A DNA stretch of 64,000 nucleotides from Aphelocoma coerulescens (GCF_041296385.1 NC_091034.1:2058807-2122806); one strand, 5' to 3'; positions 36,090-50,300 are shown, counted from the stretch's first letter. Numbers and translations are program-made. The notes: generated by a model not told the origin, from the letters alone.

Positions 36090-36235
36090 CCTCATCCCTG
36101 GAAGAGCTCAAGACCAGGTTGGACAGGGCTTGGAGTAACCTGGGATAGTGGAAGGTGTCCCTGGCCAGGGCAGGGGTTTGGATTGAGATGGGCTTTATAG
36201 TCCCTTCCACCCCAAACCATTCCATGATTCCGTGG
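36090..36235 (+). mobile_element. CR1 LINE 3' fragment
   Basis: Ends AGTCCCTTCCACCCCAAACC, then ATTCCATGATTCCGTG. Confidence 0.75.
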
Positions 36236-38424
36236 TTGTCTAGGTCACCCTCCAGTTGTTCAGCATCTCAGGATCCTCCTGGGTAATGGGAAAGAAGCCA
36301 GGGAGGGCACATGGTGAGGCAGGGAATTGGAGAGGTTTCTCAAGGAGCTGAGAAGTTATGTCCGTGTTCTCCTGGAACACCTGGCCCGAGTGCCCCTCAG
36401 CCCTGAGCAGGAGGCTGAATCTAGGTCAGGTCTTGTGGCCTTGATCTCTCAAGATCTCAGCTGCTCTGCACTGGGCACACTTTGGGTGTTACTGACAGAA
36501 AGGGATTTGCATTTCTCTGAAATAAAATTTATAGGAGATTTATGGTCCCTTTCAGAAAACATCTGATATTTTTCAATCAAGGCAAGCCAGCAATTAAATG
36601 GGGTGGACACTTTTATACAGCACTCCTGGATATTTTGATGCTTTGCAGAGGTCACACTGCTCCCACTAATCTTCCTTTGTGGATGGAACGAGGCCAGTTC
36701 TAGTTCATTTATTGCGCTGTGTATTTTTTAAAGCTGAATTGTTTATCGTGCATCGGATTTTAATTTGCTTAGTGGTTTCCTGGGATTCTGACTTACATTA
36801 TTTGTCGGGAAAAGGGCTTTGTAAAATTATAACTACTGGGCCCAGTGGATTCCCTGATGTAGCACTTCAGTGCTGATATGCAGAGATTACAGAATAATCA
36901 GTCAATGCTCAAACAGTGTTGTGAGGTGTGAGGGTTTCCTCACAGTAGCTGGAATAGGAAGGAATTTCTTTGGGAAAAACTGCAGACAGCTGTGGAGAAC
37001 AGAAATCCACATCCCAGTCTTCAAGTGTTGTGTGAGAAAAGCAATATTGTGCCTCTCTAGATGACCTCAGTGTCTGCACCAAATCTGGGCAGAGAAATCC
37101 TCCCAACAAGCAGCAGGTCAGGAGTTACTGTGGTCTCTTACCTCAGAAAATACATCCTACAGGGGGAATATAGCCCTGGACAATTTTCGAGGACAAGATG
37201 GAAATGGGAAAGAGTCTGAGAAAAAAATCAGTCTTCAGTGATTTTTTGGGTGAAGCGAGTCTGTGGGGCTGAGTGGAGACTTGGCCCAGGGACTGTGTCA
37301 CACAGTTGTGATGATGAGGCATTTCAAAGATTGCTGGTGACTTCTGAGGTCACCACTCCACTTCTGAGTGTGCTGGGGGACCAGCGGAAACACTGGCATC
37401 TCGAAAGATGCGAGCTTTCCCCAAGTCTAACCACACTGCTAATTTTATTTTTTTTAATAACCAAAGCCCCTTCAGCAGAGCACCAGCAATGTCACAGAAG
37501 AGCACTGGTGTGGCCATGAGCACTTTGCACACCCCGATTCTCCCTGTGAGGGTCTCCAGGGTCGTTGCTGCCCTCACAGGCAGCTCTGTGCTCCCCACTC
37601 AGCCCCTGCTCCTCTCAGGCCTGCTGGCACTGCCATCCCTTCTCCCACACCTTCTGTTCAAATATTCCTCTCTTTTTTCTTTCTCCTCCCTTTCACCGTC
37701 CATTGATGGAAGCCGCAATTTTTATTGGATTACTGTGCTTGTTTTGAGCATTCCTTTGTTCTGAGAGGGCTCCAGGGGCCATCCTTGCAGATGGTCACGG
37801 TGTCACAGCAACACCTCAGCACACAGTGACTCAATCCCATCACAGGAACTGTCGGATGTGCCCTGCCCTTGTGTGAGGGGCAATTGCTGATTGCACCCAT
37901 GACTATCTCGAGCATTTCTTTTGTGCACCAGGGAGCCCTGGGTGGCTTCCAGGACATGCAGTGTGGCCTGGCTTGCTTCCATCCTGCTCATGTTCCAGGC
38001 TATTGGAGAGACAGATTAAATCCCAGCTGCACTTCAGCAGGAGCGCTCTGTGGTACCCCGGCTCCCCCTGTGCCTGTGAATCTCCACCACAGGCGTTGGT
38101 TCACATTCATTCTCTTCCCAGTTCCTCAGGGGCTTCTGCACTCTCTGAAGCTGCTTGTACTCCATGAGTCCTGAGCTCACATCCCACACAAGCTCTTGGT
38201 CTCTGCCAGCAGCACCACAGCTCCCACAGCAGAGCATCACTCTGGGAAACATCCCAATCACCTTACAGGGACCCCACTCTGTCTCAGACATGAGTGGGGA
38301 TGTCAGGACAGCTGGATATCACCTGAGCTTCCTTCAAGCACATGCAAGAAAAGAATAAGGAAAATAATCCTGATGCTGAAACCACTGACTCCTGGATGAA
38401 TTAAATCCTCTTCCATGCATAGGA
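36236..38424. other. No recognised gene
   Basis: No supportable exon or repeat. Confidence 0.35.
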
Positions 38425-38700
38425 CAAGGGGGAATGGCTTCCCACTGACAGGGGGAAGGGTTAGGTGGGATATTGGGAAGGAATTCCTGGCTGTGAGGGT
38501 GGGGAGGACCTGGCACAGGGTGCCCAGAGCAGCTGTGGCTGCCCCTGGATCCCTGGCAGTGTCCAAGGCCAGGCTGGATGGGGCTGGGAGCAGCCTGGGA
38601 TAGTGGAAGGTGTCCCTGCCCATGGCAGAGGGTGGGATGAGATGAACTTCAAGGTCCCTTCCCACCAAAAATATTCCATATGTTGTGTGATTCTCTAGAT
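38425..38700 (+). mobile_element. CR1 LINE 3' fragment
   Basis: Direct CR1 3' UTR with all blocks from GGAATGGCTTCCCACTG to a diverged terminus at TGTGATTCTC. Confidence 0.8.
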
Positions 38701-38822
38701 CAGTCAGTGCTGGCTGTGAATATCCAGGAAGGTTGCCATCCTGGGAGACATCCCAAAGTTTGCACACACCCTTTTTGGGGATATCTCCCATTTTGGATTC
38801 ACTGTCACACCAAAGAGTGGCC

Positions 38823-39428
38823 TGTTGGGGTGAACCATGGCCAAAGCCAGGTTCAGCTGGACCAGGGGACCGAAAGGTCCAGTGCTTTGATGCTTCTACA
38901 GCCCAAAAGCCTTAACAGAGCACCCAAGAGCTCTGTGATCCGTGCCTTACCTTTTAGCCACCTCCCCTTCCCCACATTTCTCGTATCTGGCCGCTCTTCC
39001 AGAGTGATCCAGGTTCTTTGGCAGCTGATTGGTCTCTGTTACTCCTCCCCGCCTGCCCCTTTTCCATTTGCTGTAACCCCTTCTCCCTGCCCCTGTAACA
39101 GCTCCTGGCTGATGTATCATTGGTTACTGTGTGTTTTCCACGCCTGCTTGTCGGGGTACAAAACCGTCCCACCAGGCACGTGGCTGGGTCTCTCTCCGTG
39201 GATTTTTACGCTGGAGTAAACCCCTTCCCCACAAAGGAGTCCCTCCCCTTTATCCTACCTCCTTCGCGTGCACTAGCCATCGGGGTGCGAGGCGAGCCCT
39301 AGCTGGGGATTCGCCCGTTCTCCAGCGTGCCGCCACCGGTCTCCATCCAGCCCCCGCCCGGGGCAGGCAGAAGTTTGCCCAGTGCCAGGACAGAGAGCTA
39401 GCCCGAACAGCACTGTAGCATTACCCCA
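38823..39428 (+). mobile_element. Possible LTR with CpG-rich U5-like part
   Basis: It starts TGTTGGGGTGAACC. At 39025-39160 there are two inverted CCAAT boxes (GATTGG, CATTGG) and a TACAAAA TATA-like word, followed by a CpG-rich stretch and an abrupt return to ordinary DNA. That layout fits an LTR promoter. No target duplication was found and the right edge is a guess. A CpG-rich host promoter is an alternative. Confidence 0.35.
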
Positions 39429-40767
39429 GTGAAGTCCAGCCCCTCCTGACTCTCACAAGTCAGCCAAGACATCTCAGCAGACACAGGACTTCATGTGGTA
39501 TCAGATGGCACAAGGAAGGGCCAGACTGAGAGCTGACATCTTCCAGCTTGGACAAGTGAAAGGGAAGCTGGAGGCTCCTTTCATTCCCTTATCTCTTTAT
39601 TTTCTCATGTTTGTTGCTCTCCAAAGCCCCTTGATTGCTCTTTTCCCCACCTCCCCAGATAAGTCATTGTAGACTTGTGCAATCCTCAAATGCTCTTCCC
39701 CTGTGTCCCACAACGTGTCCCACCCTCCAGCCCATAACTCCTGTCAGTCTGTGAGGTGTTCCAGAGACAGTTTATGTCCCAGTTTGTCCCAGTTTTCCTG
39801 GCATGGGAAGCATGGATGGTGCATGGGAGCATGGATGGTGTTAAGTGGTAAGAAGCTTTTCTGCATCCTCCCAAAGAAGGAGCACAGAGGTGCAGCAGCA
39901 GGTGGGGACCCAGAGTGACACCCCTGAGGGGGTTCATCTCTTACAATAAGCACAATGTCAACAGGCCTTTGGGAGTGATGCGGCTGAACCCAAACCAACA
40001 GCAGCCAAATGCTCTGTCCAGAGCAATTTGCACTGGAATGGTGAAGGGTTTTACCAGTTCCCCAGAAGGAGCTGTGGCAGCTTTCTCACACGAGTTGTGG
40101 GGAGCAGCCTATTTGTCACCCTGGAATTGACCCGCTCTTCCCAGCAGAGCTCGTTTCTCCCGCAGTTTGGGGGCTGCAGGGCACAATGTTTTCCAATTGC
40201 CTCTTTGGGAGCACTTTACTCCCACCTTTCAGGTTTTCTGTTTAACCTACTGCTTTTCTTACATCTGCATCAGTATGTCCAATAATTAGCTGAAAGTGAT
40301 TGGAAGTTGTGGCTGGACATTTTTATATTCGGCTCTCTCTTGTGCTCATTCCATCCTCCTGCTGACTCCTCTCTTCCCATGTTTTTCCACAACCTTTTGC
40401 CAGCAGGATGCTCTCACATCTCACCCACGGTACTCAGGTGGAGCTGAAATTAAACGAAATGTGCCTGCCCATCCCTAGCAGAAATATCACTCCTTGGAGG
40501 AATAAATTGGGAGCTAAACAAGAGCTGCTGCCAGCCAGAGCTGGCACCAACCCATGATCCCGATAATTGGGTTTGAATCGGGAACGGCTGCCAGGGGAGG
40601 CTCAGCATCTGCCCGGAGCAGTTACAGCCAGACCATGAGTGGGAAGGATGGGGACATTCCCTTCCTTATTTACCCTGTGCTGTGGCACTGGGCAGCACCT
40701 GGGCTGAAGAGAACAGAGTGGGGATGAGGGAGAAGTGCAGGAACTGTGGAGACAGACACTCCCAAGA
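39429..40767. other. No recognised gene
   Basis: No supportable feature. Confidence 0.35.
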
Positions 40768-40865
40768 ATCCCAGAATCTCAGAATCAATTAGGTTAGAAA
40801 AGACCTTTGAGATCATTGAGTCCAACCTATGACCTGACACCACCTTGTCACCGAGACCACGGCAC
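40768..40865 (-). mobile_element. CR1 LINE 3' end
   Basis: Reversed tip with CAATTAGGTTAGAAAAGACC, the same subfamily as 29605-29885. Confidence 0.7.
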
Positions 40866-41278
40866 TGGGAAGGACTGTGTGACATCCCTGTGAGAGGTTG
40901 CATGGCACAGGTCACTCCAGACTTGCAGGCTCCACCCAAATTCCTTCCAAGAAGTTTGGAGGAGCAGTAGGACTGTCCTGACGTGTAAGTGCTCTGTCTT
41001 GTGAATATCTTTGTGTTTTGGCTTGGGGTGAATGCCCAGAGCTCTCAAAATGCTGTGAAACCAGGAACCTTTGTGTGTGCAACGGGGAGGTCTGGGAGGT
41101 CCCCAAGTGTCCGTGGTAAATAGTGAGACCCTTAATTACAGGTTGCACACACCATCTCAGTGATGCTTCAGCTATGCTGTGTTCCTGAAATTCCTGTCTG
41201 CCAAAGGGCCCAAATCCTGCCCACGGGAGAAAGCAATTTTTTTTTCTTTCTGTTTTTGTGTCTTTGAGTGTTTCTGGG

Positions 41279-41797
41279 TGTCCTGGGTTGCAGTGTATTC
41301 TATTACCATCCTCATGAGCTGTTGAAACCAGGTGGGGCAGTGTTTCCTTGCCTCTTTCCTGTGGACTATCTTCTGTTAATGAGCCCATCAGCGCCTGGCC
41401 TCATGACTCATCATCCCATTGTGAGATGCTCCACCCAGAAGGAGGAACCAAGCATTCCATCCTGGATATAATCTGAGATTCCCAACACCACAGACACCCT
41501 TTCCACTGGATTCCCTGAGGACAGGAGCACACAGCCACCACTGGACCTTCCGAGGCAGAGCAGCCCCTTCTACAGGATAACTGCTTCGACAGAACCACAT
41601 CCACCACTTCAGGAGGACTGCAGCCACCATCTTATCGGACTGCTACCGCCCCCCTGACTAACAGGGTGTCAGGTTGTATCCTGACTCTGTCACTTTAACC
41701 CAGTGTTTTCTTCTTTATTTTTCCTTTTCTTTAATTTCTCTATTAAATTGTTATTCTGACTTGGTGCCTCCCACTGGTTTGTTTTCAAACTAGTACA
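41279..41797 (+). mobile_element. Solo LTR, ERVL-type, with 5-bp target duplication CTGGG
   Basis: It starts TGTCCTGGGTTG and ends CTAGTACA, with CTGGG exactly duplicated on both sides (41274-41278 and 41798-41802). It belongs to the same family as 18163-18727 but has only one copy of the GACTATCTT...TGACTCA block. Confidence 0.9.
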
Positions 41798-41802
41798 CTG
41801 GG

Positions 41803-44674
41803 CATGAAACATCCATTTGTTTTTATTTCTTTTTAATAATTTTTTTCAACTTGGTTAGTGCTGGAGGCTGTAATATAACTATATTTTAGCTCTGGCTGCG
41901 CAGTAATTCCGCCTGTACCATTAAAACCCTGTGTGCTCATTAGCCATGAGGGGCTGGGCTGGGTGTGCCAGAGCACAGCATGTTGACGAAAAAGCACTTT
42001 TCAGGACGATGGTGTCAGTTTGGGGGATAGGCTCCACTTCAGGCTCTGAGAGGAAAGGGATGAAAGGTGAGGGCTCCATGGGCTGGAGTGACCAGAGACA
42101 GGGAGCTTGGAGCAGTGAGGGCTGGGGATAAATGGGACACAACAGCAGAAGAGAATGGGAGAAAAGTCATTATAAATGAGGTGTAGCTGCAAGAGAGAGT
42201 GGGAGCAAAGCCATCCCTTTATGCAGATATCAGTGTGATCCTCACCTGAGCTGATATCCCTGAAGGCAGAGTCCTTCCAAAGGGGAAGAAGTTGTCATAA
42301 CTGATGTCATTTTAGAATGGGGCACAACAAGCACCACCCTGTTCTGTTTTGAGCTGTTAATCTGTGAACCTCAGGTCTTCAGGGCAATGGTGATGCAGCA
42401 AGTTGAGAACTTGTCCTTACCTGACAGCAGATTCTGGAAGCGTTCCCCTTCCAACTGAAGAGATGCTGGTGACAGCAGGGCCTGGGTCCATCCCAGCTGG
42501 CCGGGGGCTGGGGATTTGTAGAGTGTGATTCATCAACTTGTTCCAAATATTCCCTTTAATGTGAGATGAATTCACTCCACTGACTGGAGTAGTTAAAACT
42601 CACTGAGAAAGGAGTTCAAAGGGTTCAAAGTTCTGAGATGTAGGTGTTTATATTTTGCCAGGTTATTCTCATTGTTAGTGGTCCAGAGCCTTAACTTGTA
42701 GAGTAACTACAGTTTCAGGGACACTATTGCAATATTATGTGGTTTCATTAGTGCTCCTTAGGGCAGAATTTGGTCTCTTAAACCAATAAAACAAGTTTTG
42801 TTCTTGTCTGTTTTTGATGCTGGGAATGTTAATGAAGCATTTTCTATTTGTTTGGTTCCCTGATGAGTAATTCTAAAAACATTTTTAAGCACTCTGTTTC
42901 TATATGCTGTTGCAGACACATTGAGTCACTTTTTAAAGCACAGATTCAGTGAAAAGTGAGCAGATGGGCAGATTTTGCATGTTTATTGTATGGATTGTGG
43001 AGCCAGTCTCTGACATGGGTGAAATAACAGTGGGATATTTTTAAATTCAGCAGCAAGCGTACACAAAAGCTTAAACACTATTCATAGTGGTAGCTTAGAT
43101 TCTGTATAAAAATGGAAAGTTCACAAAGAGCTGTTAAAGCTGGTGTAAAACACCTGCTAATTGAGTCGGGTCACCCCTGGTCACAGAGCTGGTTCTGCTC
43201 TTCTCAGGATGCTGTTTAGGCAAAAAGTGACAAAAAGAAGTTTGGACTCAGGATTGTGACTGGCTGCTCTCCATGAGTGACTGGACCACCCAGAATTCCA
43301 CCTTGTCCTGTCTGCCACGCATGGCCTCTCCCAAATCCTCTGTACAGATCTTCTGAGGTCCTTCTTTCCCCCTCTGTGTCAGGGAAGGGTTCTCCTGCCC
43401 ACACAGAGCTCTTGTTCACCTTCCCAGGGTGAGCTGGACTTTGGGGAGATAAGCTTTGCTGCAGCTCAGGAAATTAACTTGACTCAGGAGTGGCAAAGAG
43501 CACAATTTGCTGTTAATGAGAATGAATTAGAGCCCCCAAAATGTTGGTGAACAGGTGTGAGGGTGACTCACTAGAAAAGACTTGTTGGTGTCTGCATTTC
43601 TGATGGAAAACTAAACCATATCCAGCTCTCCATCACACAGATGGAGGTTGTCCAGTCTGGGGTTTCCTCCCGGCCAGCGAGTGACATGGGATATAAATCC
43701 TAATTTTTCTTGGAAGCTTTTGAGGGTAAACAATCAATTCTTTTGTGTCAAAGAAAGAAGAACAGCCCCACACTGGCTCATAGTCCTCACTCAAAAGAAC
43801 CAGAATTAGAGAACTCCACAATCTTGCAATCAGACATCCCATCCCATGGGCTTGGCTGTGTCAGAAATGTCACGGCAGTGATATTGTCCCCAGGAAATCA
43901 GCACCAAATGTGCCTGCACTCATCCCTCTGGGCATGACCACACAGGACAGGGCATTTCCATAGGTTTTATTGCTGTTGCTATAGCCCAGACTAAATACTT
44001 GAGCATATGGGGTTGTGCAAGGTGTGGGATGTGATCATCTACAAAGTCCAAGAGGAAACCGACACAGAAGCAACTCTGTAAGGCAAGGTTTGCATGGTTC
44101 CATGTGCTGATCAGGGAACTGAAATTATCTGAGAAAAGGCAGGGAATTTCTGGGCTTTCAGTCTCTCTACTCAAAACTGAAGCCGAAGAACAGCCCGCAG
44201 AGTGAAAACGCTGAGAGAACCAGTGAGAAGGGAGCAGAGAGGGGTTTTTTCTCATCCTCTCTGAGACATGTCCACGTCCAAGAATCTGTGGACAAGCAGC
44301 CAGAAGGATGTTGCTCTGCAAGAGGATCCACCTCATACCAGAACATGCACTTGGAAGGGTCTTTGATTGTGCAGGTTTCTATAACCCCTTGTGCAGTGCC
44401 CCTGTCACGCTTCCCTCTGGATTTCCATGCTGTGCAGCCTCTGCCATGCCCTGCAGTTTGGGTATTCACTTTAAGGTCAGAACTATCCTGCCCTGCCCTT
44501 CTGCTTGCTTTTGTTTCATCTCCAGCCAGGGCTGCAAACACAATATCCCCTAATTTTGAAGAGGCATTGAGGAGCCAGGACTGTGCAGTTGTGATGGTTC
44601 TGTCTGCCCTCATGTCTGACACTGTCCCCATCACAGTGAGGTGGTGCTGGCCATTGGCAGCACAGAGTCACTGA
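41803..44674. other. No recognised gene
   Basis: No supportable exon, RNA gene or repeat. Confidence 0.35.
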
Positions 44675-45400
44675 TTCACTGAGGCTGGAACAGACCTTCA
44701 AGGTCATCGAGTCAAACTGTTCTCCCAGCACTGCCAGGGCCACCACTAGACATGTCCCCAGGTGCCACATTCACACATCTTTTGAACACCTCCAGAGATG
44801 GTGACTCCACCACTGCCCCATTCCAATGCCTGAACACCCTTTCTGAGAAAAAAATTTCCCAATATCCAACTTAAACTTCCCTTGGTGCAACTTGAGGCCG
44901 TTTCCTCTTGTCCTGTCCCTGTTCCCTGGGAGCAGAGCCTGACCCTCGCCTGGCTGCCCCCTCCTGTCATGGAGTTGTGCAGAGCCACAAGGTCCCCCCT
45001 GAGCCTCCTTTTCTCCAGGCTGAGCCCTTTTCCCAGCTCCCTCAGCTGCTCCTGGTGCTCCAGCCCCTTCCCAGCTCTGTTCCCTTCTCTGGACACGCTC
45101 CAGCCCCTCCATGTCTTTCTTGTCGTGAGGAGCCCAGAACTGACCCAGGATTCAAGCTGGGGACTCACCAGTGTCCAGCACAGGGAGGCAGTCACTGCTC
45201 TGGTCCTGTGGTCACACCATGGCTGGGAGGGGCCAGGTGCTATTGGCCTTCTTGGCCACCTGGGCACATCTGGGCTCATGTTCAGCCACTGTCACCAACA
45301 CCTCCAGGGCCTTTTCCTCCCAGGCAGGTTTCCAGTCACTCTGCCCCACACCTGGAGCACTGTCTGGGGTTGGTGTGACCCATATGCCCTGTCCTGCCTG
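44675..45400 (-). mobile_element. CR1 LINE 3' fragment, longest copy in window
   Basis: Reversed CR1 from the TTCACTGAGGCTGGAACAGA tip through the 3' UTR and probably into the end of the reverse-transcriptase ORF region (GGGGACTCACCAGTGTCC, CACCAACACCTCCAGG). Open frames on either strand here are CR1 remnants. Confidence 0.75.
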
Positions 45401-46368
45401 CCTTGGCAGGGAGTGGGCACAGGAAGGGATAACAACATGCATCAGTGGCTCTGTAGGTGCAGGGGCACTGTCCCCAAGGTGGTGCTCCCCAGGCTGAGGC
45501 ACTTTTCCTCAGCATCTGCACTCCCAGCTGCAGAAACACAGTGGGTGTGTTTGCATCCAGACATCCTGCCCAAAACACACAGAAAGGTTCCCATCCATTC
45601 CTGAACTTCCACACCACGCTCACACTTTCCTGGATACTGAGACAGTCACAGAGCTGAGTCCAGCTGGAACATCTCAGCTTATGTTCCTGTGCCCCTGTTC
45701 ACAGAAGTGAGCTTCGGCTTCGACACTGCTCCAACATCCTTTGAAGGAACAGCACTTCTGCAGCAATCTAAGGAGCCAAGACAGAACCACATTGCTCTGC
45801 ACTTTTAAAGTTTATGACCCAGGAAAGAAACAGACCCTCACATCCCAGGAATCCCAAGTGGAGCCTGGTGTCAGACTGGTGCCATTTTTCAGCACATAAT
45901 GCTTTTGGCAAACCCAGATAAAGGATCTTGTTTGTGATAGACAGGCTCCCGAAAAACCCTGGAAAAATCCTTGGACTGATGAAGAGACATTTTCTGAGAG
46001 CCCAGGGAATTGTCAGCCCTTTGATGATAGCAGTTTGTCACCACAGTGGTCATCAAATAGACAATATAAGAGTGGACTCTTCAGTGCTTGCTTTTTTTTA
46101 TGCCATCCAAACACATCCATCCAGCACATTCCCACCTCTTTTTCCTGCAGGCATCTCCAGGTGCCAGCTGGCCTGTTGTGCACTGCTGGGGGCCAATGAC
46201 AAGTCATTAAAGTTGTCCTAGAAGTGGGAAGGATTTGTTCGGCAAACGAGTCATTTGCCACCATCCTTCCCTTTTGAATGGCATCCACAAAGCCTCACAG
46301 GCAGGAGAGTCTGGTAAGACACAGATTTGGAGCCAGCTCCCAGGAGTGGTGGGAAGAGCAAGGAATGT
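45401..46368. other. Downstream flank of the LACTBL1 gene
   Basis: This is the region 3' of the minus-strand gene and presumably includes its 3' UTR. I did not find a clear AATAAA on the minus strand close to the stop. Confidence 0.35.
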
Positions 46369-47347
46369 TTAGCTGTAGAACACGGGCTTGCGCAGGACAC
46401 GCACCACGTTGTAGGTGTTCAGCCCCGGGGCGTCAAAGCCAGGGGACAAACCCTTGCGGTCGAAGGGGTAGAAGTTAAAGAGCTGCCCATTCTGGGTCTC
46501 CAGCGAGATGGAGGCAGAGCCCAGGTGCAGAACACATGGGAACTCCTTGTCAAAAACGACTTGGAAAACACGATCTTCCAGGTGGTGGAGCTTGATTGTC
46601 CTATACTTTTCAGGGATCAGCTCTTCCACATGAGGCCCAAACTGCTGCATGACCAGCACCCCACCAATTCCAACTTTGATCTCATAGAAAGTCAGGTTGG
46701 AATAGGTGTAGTAGCCAACATAAGGGATTGGGTTTGGAGGAGGAACCAAGCTTTTGTCGGCCTCTCTGAACGCCGTCTCCATGGCAGGGATGAGATACTC
46801 GTATGTCTGAGTCACAATGTCCCCACCCTGAGGTCTGGGCCCTGCCATCAGCACGATGAAGCTCAGGCGGAGCTTGGGGATGAGAGAGAAGGTTGCTGAA
46901 TAACCATCGAGGTCCCCATCCTTCCTGATGACATCGTATCCCAACTGCTCGTTAATCTCCCAGGGTGTGCCCGTCTTGTTAGCAAAGTATTCAACGGAGC
47001 ACTTGAACAGGGGCGTCAGCATCGTCTTCACCGTGTCGGGCTCGAGCAGCCGGCGGTGGTAGGTGCCCAAGAAGACCATGGCCAGCTTGGCCAGGTCAGC
47101 AGCTGTGGAGTACATCTGGCCAGAGGGCCGGTACCAGCCCAGGTCGTAAAGCGGGGCCGGCTGCTGGCTGCCGTAGAAGCCCACAGCCATCTGGGAGCGG
47201 ATGGGCGCCGTGATGTCGAAGCCGGTGTCCTCCATGCCCAGGCGCTCCAGGATGTTCTCTGAGATCCAGCGCTGGTACTGCCCGTTGGCTGCGTGGTCAG
47301 CCAGCACATGGGCCATCAGGGAGAAGGCCAGGTTGCTGTAGTGGCAT
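46369..47347 (-). CDS. LACTBL1: LACTBL1 coding exon 6 (last)
   Basis: The acceptor is a pyrimidine-rich stretch ending CAG just before 47347; the stop is TAA at 46371-46369. It encodes residues 244-568. It starts with the Y-x-N motif and contains K385-D-G387 plus the C-terminal beta-rich extension. It is by far the longest exon, carrying 57 percent of the protein. Confidence 0.93.
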
Positions 47348-50300
47348 CTGGGAAGGAAGAGGAATATATTGGGATCAGCTGTTCATCAGTGATAAGCAAA
47401 ACCAGTGGCTGGGTCTCTCTTCTTTAGGGAAAAATTCACATTTTATAGAATGACAGATGAAGGAGAGACAGAGAAAAGCTGCGTGTAGTTGCCAGGATTT
47501 GTTGTTAAATCAAGAAAGAGAAATGTTTTATGGGAACATCAGCAGAGCTGTTTAACCCTGATGTGCAGAGAGAGCTGGAGATGGAAAAGAGAAAAACCCC
47601 TCTGTATTTGCATAACCTGACTTGCTGTTTATAATTGTTCACCATCCATTCTTTCTAAGAGCAGTGTGGAGAGTTCCAGGTGCTCGCCCTAAAGGTCTCA
47701 AAATCCCAGGTAAACCTCTTTGGGGATTTGCCTTGGGATAATCACTTAGATACCTAAGCTACCTTAAGATGGTAAAAGCACTTAAAGAGCACATAAAAGC
47801 CCACAAAGCAGCATCCAGCAACGTGGAGTCATTAAAGAAACCTGAGTGCTCCAGTCTTTAATATCCATCAAGTGATTGAAGTCTTTACACTTGAATGAAG
47901 TTTAATGGCATGAAGACATGAAGGGGCATTTTTTTAAAACACATTTTCAAAATTCATTTTATTTTCAACCCTGTTGGTTTTTTTTTTTTAATTGTGTGAA
48001 GCCACACATCTAATTAAGGCCTATTTAGATCACAAATTTGTACCACTTCAACCTTTTCCAACTCATTTAGTTGAATAAAAGCATGATGAGCATATCTATT
48101 CTTACCCTAAGAATAAATGCATTCTGTATGTAAAACCTTGTATCTGAAATGGAGCTGAATTTCAACACACAAAAATACGTTAAAACATCTGTATCAGTGA
48201 ATGGGAACTTCCTTTGGGAAGAATGATCTGTTAGCTGGGAAGTATAACAAAAAACAAGGACAGAGACTGAAAACTATCAACATACCAATTAATAAGACAC
48301 TGGGAGACTATGAGGGTATGTCCCTATTTATGTTTGTGGGGATCATTGAGATACCAATAGAGATAAGTTTCAATAAAGATATAAAAATACCAGAGAAGAT
48401 GATGATATTGAAATCCTAAAATCCTTTAAGGAATATCTGTTGTAGCCTCCTACATGGTGTGGGACAGAACAAACACAAGTGACCGTGGTAGATCCTTGGC
48501 CATCCTGGGTAAATTATTTCAGACCGTAGTTAATTCCCGAACAATTCTTAGAAAGTTTCTTCCCAGTTAGTCTGAATCATTTCCCTCATCTGCTGTCCAC
48601 TGGATCCTGTGGGGAAGTGTCCAAGTCCAGGTTGGACAGGGCTTGGAGCAACCTTGGATAGTGGAAGGTGTCCCTATCCATGGCAGAGAGGTGGAAAAAG
48701 ATGATCTTTGATGTCCCTTCCAACCCAAATCAGTCTGGGATTCTATGATTCCATGGTATTTTTGAGTGCAACCCAGGTAAGAGACTTTTAACAGGCTACA
48801 GGAACTGTAACAAGCATTCATAGACCTTTTAGATAATTTAGAGACACACAGCTCACCACAGACATGATTTTAACTGAAATCTGTGATGATTTAAACTGTT
48901 TAAATTAAAGTGCCTTCCCACTTTTGAAAACCTGCATCATTTAAGGTTCATGAAATGAATGATAGCAGTTAACTTGGCTCATCTGGGCTTAAAAAATTAA
49001 ATGCAACCCTGACACCTCCAACAGTCACTTTTTTCTGCCTCTGACAGGTTTGTAGGGAGATGGCTGAAGCTCCCTTTGGGAATGGCTGCCTTTTAGCCAC
49101 TGGCCATGGAGGCTGGGAATGAGGCTGAGAGTGGAGAACACATCCAGACCAAAAGCTCCTAAATGAAGGTATCTGACCTGGTTCCTGGGTCAGCCACCAA
49201 GACGTCATCTTTGAGCAGCGCGAGGGCATCCTGTGTGTTGCCCTTCCAGAGCAGGCTGGTGGATCGCAGCCTCCTGGGCAGACCTGTGCCGTGGGAAAGG
49301 GAGAGAAAGAATGGAAATGATGGCTCTGGTGAAGAGAGAACAAAGGCAAGATTCAATGGCAAAGTGGAAGCACCAGTGGTGGACACGAGAGCTCTGGAGA
49401 CACAGCAAGGGCCTGCTCCTGCCAAGCTGCAGGACATGGCATCAAGTAATGGGCTCCCGACTCTGGGTTACACAAGTCCTACCCCAACATTAACTCTGGG
49501 CTGCTGCATCTCTGTGAAAATGCCTCGATGAATGATGGAAAATATCCTGGATCTCCAAGTGTGGTTTGGAAGAGAGGGGCAGAAGGGGTGTTGGGGAATC
49601 CCTGTCTGTATTTCCACGTGACTGCATTCCCTTGACTACAAATGTGTTTAACAGTCCCTTTTAACAGGATTTCATTCTTTACGCTTCACCACAGAGGGCC
49701 TAAACTTCTCTGGACAACTCCAGGCTTGGCCTAAAGTATTTTTATCTTCCCCCTCCTCTATATCAACATTTATTTAGGGTTTCAAAATATAGAAAAAACC
49801 AAGGTTCTTTCCACTTTTAATTATTCAGGGTTTCTAAAGGTAGAAAATAATTAAGTTCTTTTCACTTTTAATTCCTCACTGAACATGGATTCCCTAAAAT
49901 CTTTTGATCAGTACTTTTTAAATCACCCCAGCTCCTCTGCACAGGATCGAAGGCTTGTCTAGGCCAGAACTTGGACTACTTTTGGAATGGAATCCTTGCT
50001 GCTTGCTTTGATGTGGAGGTTTGGGAGGAAATTGGGAAACTCATGTTTTTGACAGAAAAACATCTCACAGCTGTGTGCTCAGTGACCACATCTTTATCAT
50101 GGGTTCACTAAGGTTGGGAAAGCCCTCCAAGATCATGGAGTCCAACCATTAACCTAGCACTGTCATGTCCACCACTAGTCCATGTCCCCAAGTGCCACAT
50201 CCCATGTTTTTTGAACAGCTCCAGGGATGGTGACTCTACCACTGCCCTGGGCAGCCTGTGCCAATACTTCACAACCCTTCCTGTGAAATTTTTTTCATAA

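Noticed and set aside
44746..45604. Frames of 156-240 codons
   Set aside because: CR1 remnant; the same peptide words recur at 28.9-29.4 kb.
46327..46899. 190-codon plus-strand frame
   Set aside because: Antisense shadow of LACTBL1 exon 6.
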